NCBI RefSeq assembly: GCF_033807575.1
Contig: NC_084716.1
Location: 6,510,001-6,574,000, forward strand
Reading direction: 5' to 3'
DNA from: Cydia pomonella
Lineage: Eukaryota > Arthropoda > Insecta > Lepidoptera > Tortricidae
Length of the DNA: 64,000 bases
Under the pieces are notes generated by a model. It saw only the letters and a list, made by a program, of their open reading frames with translations. It was not told the origin of the DNA and made no database searches. The position numbers were made by a program, and so were the translations under genes. Shown one piece after another: positions 32,033 through 44,136 of the stretch (position 1 is the stretch's first letter; every line of letters begins with the position of its first letter).

Positions 32033-33069
32033 CTGGTTTTTAGTGGTCGACTGGCGATTAAGTTGTTGAGTGGCGTTGTTTCATTAACACGTAATAAAAA
32101 GCTGGTACTCCGCTAAGAAGAAATTTTAAAAATATACGCGGCACCGCATGTGACAACCCTACGTTTGTACCGCATGTTTATAAAGGTAAGTTAGATATAA
32201 TAGAAGTTAAATTGAAACAGCGGTAAAATAACTTGCAAACACATAAACAAAGGTAATGTATACAATGCATACGTGAATAAGTTTTACATACGATTACCAA
32301 CCCCAAACATCTCATGAATTTCAAACAAGTAGGTGCTGTTTTCTTAAATTTACCGTTTTAAGAACATGTGAATAGGTGTATCTAATACCAGTTACGAGAG
32401 AAGTCCCAGTATTTTCCTTCTTTGAGCCATGGAATGTGTTCTATTCACTTCAAACCGTCAGTCAAAATCTACGCGATGTCAAGAGCGCTTGTGTAACTTC
32501 TGCTTGTAATTTATTAATAATACATTATGATACAAGTGCGAAAAATAGGAATAAAATAGGAATACCTATTCACACATGTATCGTACAACGTTTTACAGTA
32601 CATATGGCCCTGTTTATTCTTCTGATAAGTTTGTTCGTCCAACTGTATAAATAGAGTAAATTAACTAGTCCGCATCTTTAAAGGGTAAGAATACAAAACA
32701 CAACAAAGTTTTTCAGAATTACTTTGTTTTTCATTTTAAGTGGAAACATGGTCTCGAAGAATCCGGCGGACCCGTCCCGGGGATTAGGCTAACCCCTTCG
32801 AGCTCAACAAACAAAAATTTATTCACAGTTACAAAATAAACAAGGAGTTGATCACCATTCAATTACTCAAGATCATAATTTATGCGTAGGTAGCGGAAAT
32901 AACGACCTCTAAGTTTATAAATATACTTTTCTCAAACTTGCAATGAAATATTGATGTTATGTTTCCTATAATAGGCTGCGAAGTATGTCGTTTCAGGTGC
33001 GGCTAGCACAAGAGGTCGTTAATTTGTATGAATTTCATATAAATCGTCCAGGCCTAGCCCGGCAAAGTC
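32033..33069. other. No gene recognised
   Basis: A 92-codon plus frame at 32376-32654 has no recognisable domain and is probably chance. Otherwise A+T-rich spacer. Confidence 0.3.
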
Positions 33070-34047
33070 CTCTTTTTTCATTTCTTTTTTGTGTTTTTTT
33101 TTTCTTTTGTGTTTTATCTTTATTTATTTTGGGTCTTAGTTTAGGTTTTTTACAATATGAATATAAAAGTAAAATATAAAAACACCTACAAAACAATACA
33201 AAAATATATAAACACATTATAAAAAACTTAACCTAGGGTGCCGCCGGCAGCGGGGCGGGGCCCAAGCTGCCGGTGGTCAGGGCAGCAGAGAGAGGAACCG
33301 ACGTACTATACGCGCCATGTCCAAGATTACCGCCTTCTGCATGTGACTCTTGATCCAACCACTCAGCGAGAGTCTCTCTAGGTGTTGGTCGAGACTCTTC
33401 GCTATGTAACCGTTCGCTGACACGACTATCGGAACAATGATCGTCGAGTCAACATCCCACATGGCGGTTATCTCGTGAGCCAAGTCTAGGTACTTGCTGG
33501 ACTCTCATCACTGGGGATGGTGCCGTCGACGAGCACGGCCCGACGCTGCGATCGGTCCATCGGCACGATGTCAGGCTTATTGGCTACAATAGTCCTGTCA
33601 GTGATGATAGATCGAACTGGCACAGGTGAGTACGTGTAGTACGGCACTTCGCGGTCCACAAGACCGTATAGAAGAGCAAGTTGCCGGTGAATAATTCTGG
33701 CTACGAGATTATGTCTGTGCTCACCGTTAGCAAGATGCGATCAACCGGAGATAATATGCCTGAGTGACTCTCCGGGACGGCGCCATGCCCGACAAATATC
33801 GACCGTACCGTCCTTCACGATATATTTCCGATAGTTGTAAGAGGTCCCCGAATCGAAACCAGTTCTCCGACACGTGCAGGTTCACGTCGGGTCCCGTGAG
33901 GGCCTTGTAGAACCGCCCGTGTACCACCTTACTCTCCCATGCCGCCTTGCGATCCGCTGTACTTAGTACCACAGGTTTGTGCCAGTTCTCGTTTGCCAAG
34001 GAGAGCCGCGTGAGGTTCCTGTCTACTGCCACCACATCACGATGCAT
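33070..34047 (-). pseudogene. 5'-truncated LINE C-terminus with CCHC remnant (R2/R4-like)
   Basis: Read on the minus strand from 34047: LTRLSLANENWHKPVVLST, then VVHGRFYKAL. After a frame change come YRKYIVKDGTVDIC and ESLRHIISG (33760-33840), then VDREVPYYTYSP, NKPDIVP and VDGTIP. The last frame (33483-33277) reads AHEITAMWDVDSTIIVPIVVSANG. To my knowledge, C-x2-C...E-S-L-x-H-I-x-x-x-C followed by K-P-D-I and W.V....I-P-I-V-x-S-x-N-G is seen in the C-terminal part of R2/R4-type LINEs. One Cys of the knuckle reads Trp and another a stop, and at least two frameshifts are present. A 3' UTR with AATAAA leads into a T-rich (minus: A-rich) tail near 33070-33125. Confidence 0.65.
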
Positions 34048-34108
34048 TGATTTTGCGCATTGTATCTAAAAGACGATTTTCGTCATTCGATTATTTCTTT
34101 CAACAAAC

Positions 34109-34465
34109 ATGGGCTATTCACAAAGCGAAGGAAGATCTAAGGGAGACGAAATTGTGGCAGGAGGTTTCATTGCAAAACGTGAGGATGTTGAAAATCGAGT
34201 GACGAGCTATAGTCTGTTGGTCATTGCCTTGGTAATTATGGCAGTGCTCATATTAGGATACATCATGATAAAATCTTGTAGCAAGAGGATCAAGACTTGG
34301 ATTCTAAAGCAAGCGAGAGGACTCCAGGGTCCGGGTTTTCGTTGCCCTGGGCAGCAGGGTCACATGAAGGTAGGCTGCAGGTTGCGTGTAACCTACAGGA
34401 CGATCGGTGCTTGTCAGTGCAGTGAGTGTGTGTTTTATTCAACAACATTACAAAATTGTGTTTGA
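34109..34465 (+). CDS. Small predicted membrane protein, N-myristoylation-type start, unknown family
   Basis: 118-codon ORF with ATG in good context (aaacATGG). N-terminus MGYSQSEG fits the myristoylation pattern MGxxxS. Residues about 35-54 (SLLVIALVIMAVLILGYIMI) form one strong transmembrane helix followed by a basic stretch (KSCSKRIKTW). After about residue 70 the sequence becomes Gly/Cys-rich (GFRCPGQQGH) and unlike the first half, so the true protein may end or splice earlier. An AATAAA-type signal (acaataaaatac) lies at about 34473. It abuts the 5'-truncated end of the LINE at 34047. The family is not recognised; small myristoylated single-pass proteins occur both in hosts and in integrated viruses, and I cannot decide between them. 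Confidence 0.4.
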   Translation: MGYSQSEGRSKGDEIVAGGFIAKREDVENRVTSYSLLVIALVIMAVLILGYIMIKSCSKRIKTWILKQARGLQGPGFRCPGQQGHMKVGCRLRVTYRTIGACQCSECVFYSTTLQNCV

Positions 34466-36494
34466 AATGAATTTACAATAAAATACAATACAATTTTCAA
34501 AACAGTCGTACTTCACCTTCTTTATCGACTTATCTTTGTTAAATACATGCTGATTCGTGATTTATTAATTACCTACTTGATAATCATTGTATTTTCTTGA
34601 AAGCAAATAGCATACCAATCAGCATAAAACGTAAAATAATTTATGTAAATTCAAACCTTCGTCCCTCAAGTATCTCAAAAGTTTCTCCATTTGTATATTA
34701 ATAAAACTTGAGTCTGCTAAGAGCAACAGAAATCAGGCCAATTCATGAAACATTACGAGCGTAGTAAGAAGCGGAGCGATAAGCGAGGCGAGAAGTTCAA
34801 GGTCATGCAAATTAATGTCAACTTTGAACACAGATCTACAATGTACAAGATTGCTTGTCCAATGTCAAAAGTGCGACCAAAGTCAGAAGGATATCAATTG
34901 TCATTAGAAGTATTGAATTCAGAAATAATATGTGATTGCGTTATTTGCTTTTGTAACAGTAACTATCTATATTCCAAGATATTTATAATCGCCCACCCTA
35001 TCTCTTAAATTCATATCATATCGCTTTTCGTATTTACCAGTCCGTTAAGCATGCGTTTGCGGCCGCGATGTGGCTCAAAAGTGGTCACGTTTTTGCATCT
35101 GTAGTCTCTTTCGCACTCATGCATATTCATATTATACGTGATGGCTTTCCTTTTGCACACTTCAATAACCTTTAAGTGTGAGCGTTTTCTAGACCTGCGA
35201 TTTTGAAGAACGCGCAAAATATTGGCACTGATATTTGATAGACATATTCCCGGGACAGCGAGTTATACAGATAAGCTTGAAGAAAAGTAAACTCGTGGTT
35301 TCCTATGTTACCTACGACTGTGGTAAAACCCTAGAAAACCATGTCTGTGTCTTCTTTGGATAATGAAAGTACCTATAATTTCAAAAAAAAAATGTTTCGT
35401 CAAATTTAAAGTTTTAATTTAACCTACAATTAAATTAATCCCATTGTACAATGAAACACAAATTACGGTAAAACCACATTTACCGGTCGCTGCAGTAAAA
35501 CCTAAAATTTACTTAGTCAACGTCCGTAAAATTTCGAAATTCGGGCTTTTACCAATACGAGTTGTGGAATCTTAGGCTTTGGAAGTGTGTAAAGTGGAAG
35601 GCGAAAGTAGGCTTGTTCGAGCTGCTGAGATGAAAATTGTTTTCTGGGTCACTTAATAACTTGTCACAGCGACAATGATATGAGATCCCTAGCGGCTGAG
35701 TTTTCACTGTAAAATCTGTAACAAAGTACGAAATGACCCAGAAATAAAATCGGTTGACCGTACACAGATCGTAGCCTATATTTGACGCCGCGCGTTCATC
35801 AGAACTTTTTTAATTTCTTAGCAACCTTTTATTCGCCGTACGCTTATTTCACATTTATCCTTTCTTTATTTACAAAATAATCACAAATGTTTTTAGGACG
35901 CACTTACCATAAAACTTTCCTAAAGTAGGTAGGTAATTTACTACACCTTGTAAATTGTTTTGAAATTCATGCAATAATTTATATGTGATATTAGGTAGAC
36001 ATTTAATTCGAATCTGGGCTTAGTGAAATAACCTTTATCCAAGCTTACGGTATTTTCAATGGGCTTAACGTATTTGCCATCTAAACTGTTTCTATCCTCT
36101 ACAATTAAAGCTCGTTGCCGTAATATTTAATAGATACTTACGGGAGACATTTCGATACCACTGTTTGAAATATCTAATTGTAATTAGAAAAATAAGTATT
36201 GCACTTTTCTATTATATTTGTTTATTCGTTTGTACTCATGACTATTTTAGGCAAAACAAGTAGTAAAAGAATAAAAACATACCAAATGGATTAATTTGTA
36301 TGAAAAAGGTTACATTTACTAAACACTGAGATTTACAGCACATATGACGCTACTTTACCGCACTAGTGCGATAATTAGCATATTATGTAACTATGTGGAA
36401 CACTTAAAGGGCCATATGTACTGTAGAACGTTGTACGATACATTTGCGAATAGGTAATTCCTAACTCGTATCGATTTAAAATACTCCCTTCGGT
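34466..36494. other. No gene recognised
   Basis: Frames at 34745-35008 (+) and 35011-35217 (-) show no domain; probably chance. A+T-rich elsewhere. Confidence 0.3.
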
Positions 36495-36690
36495 CGTGTT
36501 TAGGGAATGCAAACCGGTTTTAACCGAAACCGAAAAAACCGGTTAAAACCGGTTTCTTGACGGAAACCCAAAACCGGGTTTTTAGAATTTGAAAAAACCG
36601 GTTTCGGTTTTATTCGGTTTTTTTAATTTACCTAAGTTGCATGTTTTATTCATTATAAGGGTATAAATCGGTTCTAAACCGGTTGAATCG
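36495..36690. repeat. Iterated 'aaccggtt' segment, likely hAT terminal region
   Basis: Many overlapping aaccggtt / accgaaaccg motifs in both orientations begin at 'agggaatgcaaaccggtttt'. Similar iterated ends are common at termini of hAT elements; no matching opposite terminus was found, so this is a solo end. Confidence 0.5.
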
Positions 36691-37421
36691 ACATCAAATC
36701 AAATAATGTGGTGTTTTAGTTTGATCATTTGTAACGCTAAATGAATTTTTACGGTACAAAATACAAAAATACGAATTTAAATAATATAAAGTACTGGCAG
36801 TAGCAGGACATCCGTGCTGGTGTACGAATTGTATAGTAGTATTTTTTAATAAAAATGGGTATAAAAGGTCTTACTTATAATTTTATTATGCAATGCGCTG
36901 TAGAAAAATTCCACGTAATCAATTATATCAATGGCAGCTTTAGTCTTTTGGTGGTTCGGTGATAACGACTTACCGACAACCTTTTTTTGAGATTAATAGT
37001 ACAAATACTAATTAAAGTTGACTATGGAGTAAAAACAAAGCTTGTTTCAATAATTTCCTACTTTACAAATCCATAATAACTTAGCAAATATTTTATAAAG
37101 GAAGGTAGTAACAGTAAACGAATTAACTACTTGAATATATACTAGAAGACAGCAAAAAACTTAGAGCAAGATTTCGGATTGGGCCATTTGATTTAAGACA
37201 AATAACATTAAATTATAAATTGATATTGTCATATATTTAAGAAAAAATGACCTATCCCATCGGTGTCTAACCAACAAACCAAAAAAATAATTTAATAAAA
37301 TTGGTTTGTTCCTATTCCTAGTTACAAATAACATTAAGTCATTTGACAATTCCCATACAATACAATAAAATAGTCAGATATTCTGTCTTTAATTTCGTGA
37401 TAAAAGCGTGTATATACTATA
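36691..37421. other. No gene recognised
   Basis: A+T-rich spacer up to the Tigger-like element. Confidence 0.3.
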
Positions 37422-39395
37422 CAGCACGGCCTTGATAATCCGTACCCCAGCTCGTCCGAACGCCTCTATAATCCGAACGACCCCCCTTACCCCTGCGCAA
37501 CCGCCATTTCTCACAGTTTCTGTCCCGCAGTGCCACGCAGTGCGTTTAAGATAACACACGTATCGCTTTTTCGTCCGCCCGCGCGCCTTTCCGCCATTTT
37601 ATTGTGTTGGCGTCTCAAATTTGCATCATGGCCTCAACATCGAAGAAAAGAAAACACGTGACGCTAACAATTGGACAAAAGTGCGAGATTTTGGACAAGA
37701 TTAAAGAAGGCATCTCGTCATCAATTCTCGCACAGCAGTATAACGTTGGAAAAGCCACAATTACAGATATCAAACACAAGGAGGAAAAAATACGATCATT
37801 TGTAAGAAACACAGAAAAGGGTCCAGGTGCTAGGAAAACCTTGAAAACTCCTGAAAATCCTTTGCTTGAAGATGCTTTATTTACGTGGTTCATAGAGCAG
37901 CGAAGAAAGAACGTCCCTTTGTCTGGTGATATACTGATGCAGAAGGCTAAGTTTTTCCATGAATGACTTGGAAGAGGAGAGTTTGTGGCTAGCAGAGGAT
38001 GGTTAGATAATTTTAAGAAAAGACATGGTATACGCCAACTTAAGTTAAGTGGCGAAAAATTGTCGAATAATGAAGCAGCTGTAAAGCCATTCCAGGACAA
38101 ATTCATGGATGTAATAAGGGAACAGGATCTGTCTGCAGACCAAATCTATAATGCTGATGAGTCAGGCCTGTACTGGAGATCGATACCAGATAAAACATTG
38201 GCGTCGGCATCAGAAATTAGGGCCCCAGGTTCCAAAGTGTCGAAGGAGAGGATCACATTTATGCCATGCGCGAACGTAACCGGAACGCACAAACTGCCCT
38301 TGCTGGTTGTAGGCAAAGCACAAAGGCCACGTGCATTTGCAACAGTCAGAAAATTACCGGTTCATTACACAGGTCAAAGAAGTGCTTGGGTTACAAGACC
38401 AATATTTATGGAGTGGCTGAAGGAACATTTTATTCCCGAAGTAAAGAAATTTTTATCAAAAAAGAACTTACCGCTAAAAGCACTGTTACTTCTTGATAAT
38501 GCACCAGCCCATCCACTCGAAGACGATCTGCAGTCGATTGATGAAAATTTTACCATTTTGTACATGCCCCCCAACTGCACAGCCCTTATTCAACCTATGG
38601 ATCAAAATGTGATCCAGAACATTAAAGTGAATTACAAGAAGAAACTCCTGTTGCAAGTTTTTGGCCAGCAAGAAGTTAATCCAGAATGTACAGTAACTGA
38701 AGTGCTTAAACAAAACACAATGAAAGATGCAGTGTTTTCACTAGCTCAATCTTGGGAGCAATTGTCACCAAATCTAATTAAAAAGTCTTGGAAGCCTCTG
38801 TGGCCCCTGCTTTTCGAATCAGAGGGAATGTCTGGCCAAGATGTGGAAGATTTTGATCCTGAAGATGACTTACCGTTGAGTATTTTCCAGAACAGAGGAT
38901 TGTCTGAAGCAGATATTAATAATTTCTTGGTTAGCAATGATGACATTGATTGTCAGGAGCCCTTGACTGATGATGACATAATAAGACAAGTAACAGATCA
39001 GCAGGACAACGAAAACGAAGAAGAATTGGAGACATCGGAATCAGTTGCAAGGATCCCACATACTCAAGCTGTGTCTTGCTTAAATACTTGTTTGGAATGG
39101 GCAGATGAAGTCGACATTTCTATTCCGGAAAAAATGCTGTTACGTAAATTAAGGGATAAAGCATTTTCTATGTCACTAAATACTACTCGTCAGAGCACTA
39201 TATTGGAATTCTTTAAAAAAGTATGATTAATAGCATTGTATCTAACATACATCTAACGTACATACTTCAATAAACACATTATAATGTAAAATATTTTTGT
39301 TTTATTTCGAAAAATCCCTTTCAAAATTTTAACATACTATAATCCGAACGCTTCGTGCATCCGAACAGGGTATAAATTTTCGGTGTAAAGATTCC
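37422..39395 (+). mobile_element. Tigger/pogo-like DNA transposon, right end unclear
   Basis: Left end cagcacggccttgataatccg preceded by TA (37420-37421), the usual pogo/Tigger target. Subterminal tataatccgaacg motifs are at about 37470 and again, in direct rather than inverted orientation, at about 39340. An inverted copy of the left terminus is not visible on the right, so the right end is either lost or diverged near 39360-39400. One transposase gene fills the interior, followed by AATAAA at about 39270. Confidence 0.75.
37628..39226 (+). pseudogene. Tigger/pogo (CENP-B/JRK-like) transposase with one in-frame TGA
   Basis: Cut-and-paste DDE transposase. ATG 37628 (catcATGG) begins MASTSKKRKHVTLTIGQKCE, a CENP-B-type helix-turn-helix (residues about 10-60), followed by a second HTH (about 75-150: LLEDALFTWF, then RGWLDNFKKRHG). 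The DDE_1 catalytic domain has NADESGLYWR (first Asp), LLLLDNAPAH (second Asp) and MPPNCTALIQPMDQ (third acidic site), all present. The C-terminus is acidic, then ends FFKKV. Length is 532 codons, normal for the family. The only defect is TGA at 37964-37966, in the second HTH region; upstream and downstream parts are in the same frame. Otherwise well preserved, so inactivation seems recent or the codon is read through. Confidence 0.9.
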
Positions 39396-39615
39396 ACACC
39401 CTGGCACAATCTTTGATTGACCAAACGATTACTCATCCCCGACAAGCATTTTTGGAGGGACTGACCACTGGCCTGAAGTCCTCTACAGGCCCTTGCCTAA
39501 AGTAGGCACATGCCTTGGAAACGCTTGAAAGTCACTTTGGGAGCGAGGAAGGGTTTCTGGAAGATAGTCTGCTGACGTTCGGGGCAAAAAAGGCACAGCA
39601 GACTATCATCAATAG
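39396..39615 (+). other. Unassigned coding-like fragment
   Basis: A reading LAQSLIDQTITHPRQAFLEGL ... HALETLESHFGSEEGF with one stop suggests a fragment of another element (possibly Gag), but I cannot name it. Confidence 0.25.
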
Positions 39616-40217
39616 ATGAACGCTGCATGTTTCGAGGAATGGTTTGCAAAAATTTTAACAAAAGTGAAACCGAATTCTGTTATAGTTTTAGATAATTCAC
39701 CTTACCATTCCCGAAAAGCCGCTAAAACTCCTAACACTAAAACGAAGAAGGCTGGCATCCAACAATGGTTGAGAAGTAATAATAATGACTTTGAACCAAA
39801 CATGGTAATAGCAACATTGATGGAAATAGTAGGCAAAGTAAAAGACAAATTTGAAACGAAGGTGATCGATGAGATGTCAGCTGCAAAAAGTGTAACACTC
39901 CTGCGACTGCCTCCTTACCACTGCGAGCTCAATCCCATTGAGCGCGTTTAGGCACAGGTAAAGGGGCATGTCGCAAGACATAGAAAAACTTGAAAATTGC
40001 GGAAGCGAAAGAATTATTTGTACAGGGAATAAATAATGTTACTAGCGAAAATTGGACGGCTGTGATAGAGCAGGTAAAAAGAATGTTAAGGCTTGACCAT
40101 CTCGTCGATGACGTTTCCCAACAATTTATAATAGATAGGCTATGCTACTATATGGCTTGTTTCTTATGTCCTCCCCAAATTACAGATGTACGCACGACCA
40201 CGAGGATATCTCTATAA
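39616..40217 (+). pseudogene. IS630/mariner-type DDE_3 transposase fragment
   Basis: C-terminal half of a transposase. CFEEWFAKIL, then SVIVLDNSPYHSRK (second catalytic Asp), then LLRLPPYHCELNPIE (third acidic residue region) at about 39895-39945. A TAG follows at about 39949 in place of the Trp usually found in ...NPIE-x-W. After a further frameshift, 39990-40217 continues with KELFVQGINNVTSENW. To my knowledge, these motifs match the DDE_3 family widespread in arthropods. No N-terminal domain or first Asp is present; the Tigger-like element is immediately upstream. Confidence 0.75.
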
Positions 40218-41999
40218 TGAAGAGGGAAATTTTTTAAGTTATAAAATGTTTAAAACAATCAACTTCTTTTTGATACATTCACATTGATAATTTAAGAAAA
40301 TATTGTTAGAAATAGTAGTTTAAGTTACAACTCCTACGTAATTTACTATTTCGGATAAGAAACGATGAACATCCTAACTACTTATTATAAAATAATAGAC
40401 ATTGACTTTGACGTAACTTTGTTTAAATTTTTTCAGTGGGAATAAAAATCAGAGTTTAGGTACAGATTTTTACTGAGGGTATTTGATTCATCGAAGAAAA
40501 AAGTATCCAATTTATATTAATGTAATAGTACATTAACAGATACAGTATGGATATTTTTAAATGGACCAGTGAGGCCAGCTACTCGAGGTACAAACGTAGA
40601 TAATGTTTATGATAAAATATGAAGCATATTTTTTTTGTATAGTCTTAGTCATTCTTTGCTATGTTTAATGCAGTTTAAATGCGATTACTTAAGATTTGTG
40701 GACCTGTATAAGGGTTGTGTGCTGGACACAGATAGGAGCCAAATATTGCAAATGGTAATTTTAATCCAATGTGGTACAATTCGGTTTCACGGCAATGATG
40801 AGTTACAATACTACATGATTATTATTAACATTACAGCTTCTCGGCACAAATTAAACACCCTTAAAAGAAAATAAAATGTTTCTAGTCTTAAAACCACATC
40901 TGTCCCGCGCCACGTAAGATACTTGTACTAAAATATGGAGGTAGATAAAATATGAGCCTTTTGTAACAACCTATTATTACTTACGTAAACAATTGATTAA
41001 TACTTTACGTTAATACAGTTTTATATAAGAAACGAGCTTAACCAATAAAAATCGAGGAACGCCGAATTGTTTTATGTTTAAGTGTATTTCTTTTTTTTTC
41101 CTTTATGAGTCGTGCCTAATCTACATGTTTCAAATACAATACTTGAGACTTTGTAATAAATGTAATAATTGTCATAGGTTATTATTATGAAGTTTTACCC
41201 TAGTATTTTTAACGGATTTCGTTTTCCACGTACGAAACTGTCATGTTTCTTGTCAAACCTGACTCTGACATTGTTGTTATTTTTGTGTTTGGTAAATTGA
41301 AAAAAATCAGCAAGATGTAAAAAGAACAATTTAGCGGAATAACGTTTTACGGAAGAGTTCCTTTTCAGTATCTCTATTCACAAGTATTCAGAAAAAAATG
41401 TTTCTACCAGAAATCCCCTTGCAACTACTTCGAAACAGTCCAAGATAAGTGGTACGCCTACAAAAGTTTTTCTGTTAGCCTAGTATTAAAGTTATGTTAT
41501 TAAGTTAAGTACCAATTTTATTACTGTGGGTGGGATGAATGAGAATGAAGAATCTAGTGTACAAAGCTCCAAGTAATTTGAGATAACTAACAAACCTAAA
41601 CCTACCTGCAGGAGTGAACAGCAGTGGGAAGTCATAATCATAGAGGTCTAGAATAATATTGTCAGTATATTGGTGTCACTTGATTTTAAGAGGCCGTTAT
41701 CGATCGCAAACATGTCAAATTAATAGATTTTTTCGATGAAATTGTTACAATATCATAAGACGTTATGTCGCAAAGGGTTGCTACTTAGGGAGGCGGAGTG
41801 ATACTCAGTGATATGTATACGTAAAAAGTGAACGACTTTATTTATCTAGTAGCCTATTTTATACGCACGCAGTACGCGCGCCGAGCGCCCACGTCAAGAG
41901 CCCTTACACTTCTAAACGTTTAATTGGCTTGGTGCCAGGATGCTGACCTTGTTAATGTTAAGTTGACTGTTTTGTGCTCGCAAATATCCCAATATTTAA
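40218..41999. other. No gene recognised
   Basis: A 79-codon plus frame (40635-40874) has no domain. A+T-rich spacer. Confidence 0.3.
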
Positions 42000-42240
42000 A
42001 TGTCTCTATCAGACGTCCTTAAACTGAGGCGGTTGGAAGATAAGCCAAATAAAAAATGTTAATGTTATAAAATGTTGTAATTTTTATCTTGAATTATTAT
42101 GAATTGTTTTTTTTTTCTATTTACTGTTTATTTGTAATTAATATGATTTTGTATATATATTTTGACATGTTTTTTCCATGTCCTGGCGTTTGGCCTCTGC
42201 TGTGAGCCGGACATGTGTTTGAAAATAAATAAATAATAAA
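42000..42240 (+). repeat. Possible LINE 3' end with (AATAA)n tail
   Basis: T-rich non-coding stretch, then 'gtcctggcgtttggcctctgctg...' ending in aaaataaataaataataaat (about 42222-42241). Structure typical of a 3' UTR plus tail of a 5'-truncated LINE, but no coding sequence remains. Confidence 0.4.
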
Positions 42241-43982
42241 TACATTAGTTTGCGCTGACACAAGCAATATGCGTTTTGTGTCACAGTACCAGAGTGTTAC
42301 TGTTAAACACTAAAAGTGGCTAATTGCCATATTACATTGTACACCTTTTGTTACCTATTAGAAATAACAAGTACTGTTTCTATTAGCACATCATGTTATA
42401 TTTCATTTCAATAAATCATTCTTTTGAAAACAGACTCACTTAACTAGTAATGTTTTTTTTTCTGATGGACGTTTAGGTAAACGCACGTAAAGCACTGATT
42501 TTGACGATTTTAGGTATTTGTACATTCCATAAAGTTTGGACTACTAAAAATGGTAATTTTGCATTTCAACTTTAATAAAGTACATTTTTGTTATTATAAA
42601 TTTGAAGTAGTGTAAATGAAAGTTAGACGAAATCAATTTTCTCCAGAAATTACTTCAAAACAAGTGACAATTTCTCTGAAAATTGACTTCATTTCAACGT
42701 AATTTCGATACTTAAACAATCTGGATCAAATGGATCAACAATTAAAGTCCGCGTCCGCTATGCCTAGGAAAATGTTGGACATTTGCATGGATGGTACAGA
42801 ACACTTATCACCAGTCGTGACTAGGGCTTGGCCAATTTGTTTTTTCTAAGTAGGTATCTCACCAATAAAACGTTTACCAGGAAATAATATATTCTTCCAC
42901 ATACATTCCGAAAATCAGAGAAGCCTTTGCTTTTAAAGATGACATGATAAGACCCTTTCCTAGAAGAGTACCAAGATTAAAAACAGATACGGGAATTTAT
43001 TACTAAAATACGACGAGCCCGACGAGGCACACCCTCGTCGTCACAACAGGTAAGTGCCTTGTTGTTAGTCAAATGTTTACATTGTTTTATTACACATATA
43101 GCTGTAGCTCTAGATATTGTCGCTGAGTTGATATTAACAACATACTACCTACATAACCTACTTCGTGATGGCTGTCTCGAAAGAAACAGCTTGCAGTTCC
43201 ACGATAAAAAAGATATAGAGTATAATAAAGATTATAAGAAGTAGCAGTAGGCCGCAGCGCACGCATTGACTCTATAATTCGAACGGTGTAAGTCTAAATA
43301 CTCTAAATAGGTAAAGTTACGTAATATAGTAATAAAATTGGAAATTTGTTATTTTCTCTGACTTGCAACATAAGACGTAGTTGGTTTGGTTGCGTATGGC
43401 AAGCGCGTAAATAAATACCTATTGCTTATTACATTTCTATTACAGAAACATCGTACAGTGTGTAAACAATCCGTTCTATGTTTTCTGACAAGTTAATATC
43501 ATAAAAAGCGCCTCCTTTCGTCAACATATTTGTATAATTTTAGAGGTACAAAGCCGAAATAAGTACGTATCAGATTCGCAATCAGATTTTATTTTCCCTC
43601 GTCGATTTACTCGTTTATTGCTAAATATTACGGTTTATTGGTGTTTACGAAGTATTCAAATAAACTCGTCGATTGAATCCTCAAATTCAATATCGAAGGG
43701 CTGCTTCCCTGTGATTAGAATTATATATTATATAGATTAGAATTACAAATAGGTCAGAAAGGGTGGGATTTATCGTTCGTTTGCAGGTATTGGCTATGTG
43801 CGAAATTGGTGGTGGAGGAAATACAAGCGACGCCAACAGATGGTGAAAATATGAACTTTCGTGGGACGACATTTTCATACTAATTATTTGGCTGCCGCTA
43901 ACTGTCAACCAAACAATATGTTCCACGCACTATGGCGGCGCTACAGTCATTTGCGGAGTGAATAGCAACTTTGCTAACTTGA
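42241..43982. other. No gene recognised
   Basis: A+T-rich spacer; the 79-codon minus frame at 43687-43926 has no recognisable domain. Confidence 0.3.
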
Positions 43983-44136
43983 GGTGGGTATTTAACTCTT
44001 AAATATCGTCGGTATACTTACGTCTATAATGTTATCGTCGCTATATTTACGTCTATAATGTTATCGGCACTATATTAGATACGTATATCAGAATCGAGTT
44101 TGAGTAAGTATAGCGACGATATTTTAAAAACTCACC
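43983..44136. mobile_element. 154-bp foldback with three 29-bp internal repeats
   Basis: Left ggtgggtatttaactcttaa... and right ...attttaaaaactcacc pair imperfectly over about 32-38 bp (atatcgtcg(g/c)tatactta). Inside, 'tatcgtcg(g/c)tata(c/t)ttacg...' recurs at 44004, 44033 and, partly, 44062, an exact 29-bp period. MITE-like. Confidence 0.7.

Noticed and set aside
32376..32654. 92-codon plus-strand ORF
   Set aside because: A+T-rich composition, no domain, no splice or promoter support.
36495..36690. CRISPR-like or regulatory repeat array of aaccggtt
   Set aside because: Units overlap irregularly with no spacers; eukaryotic context; fits a transposon terminus better.
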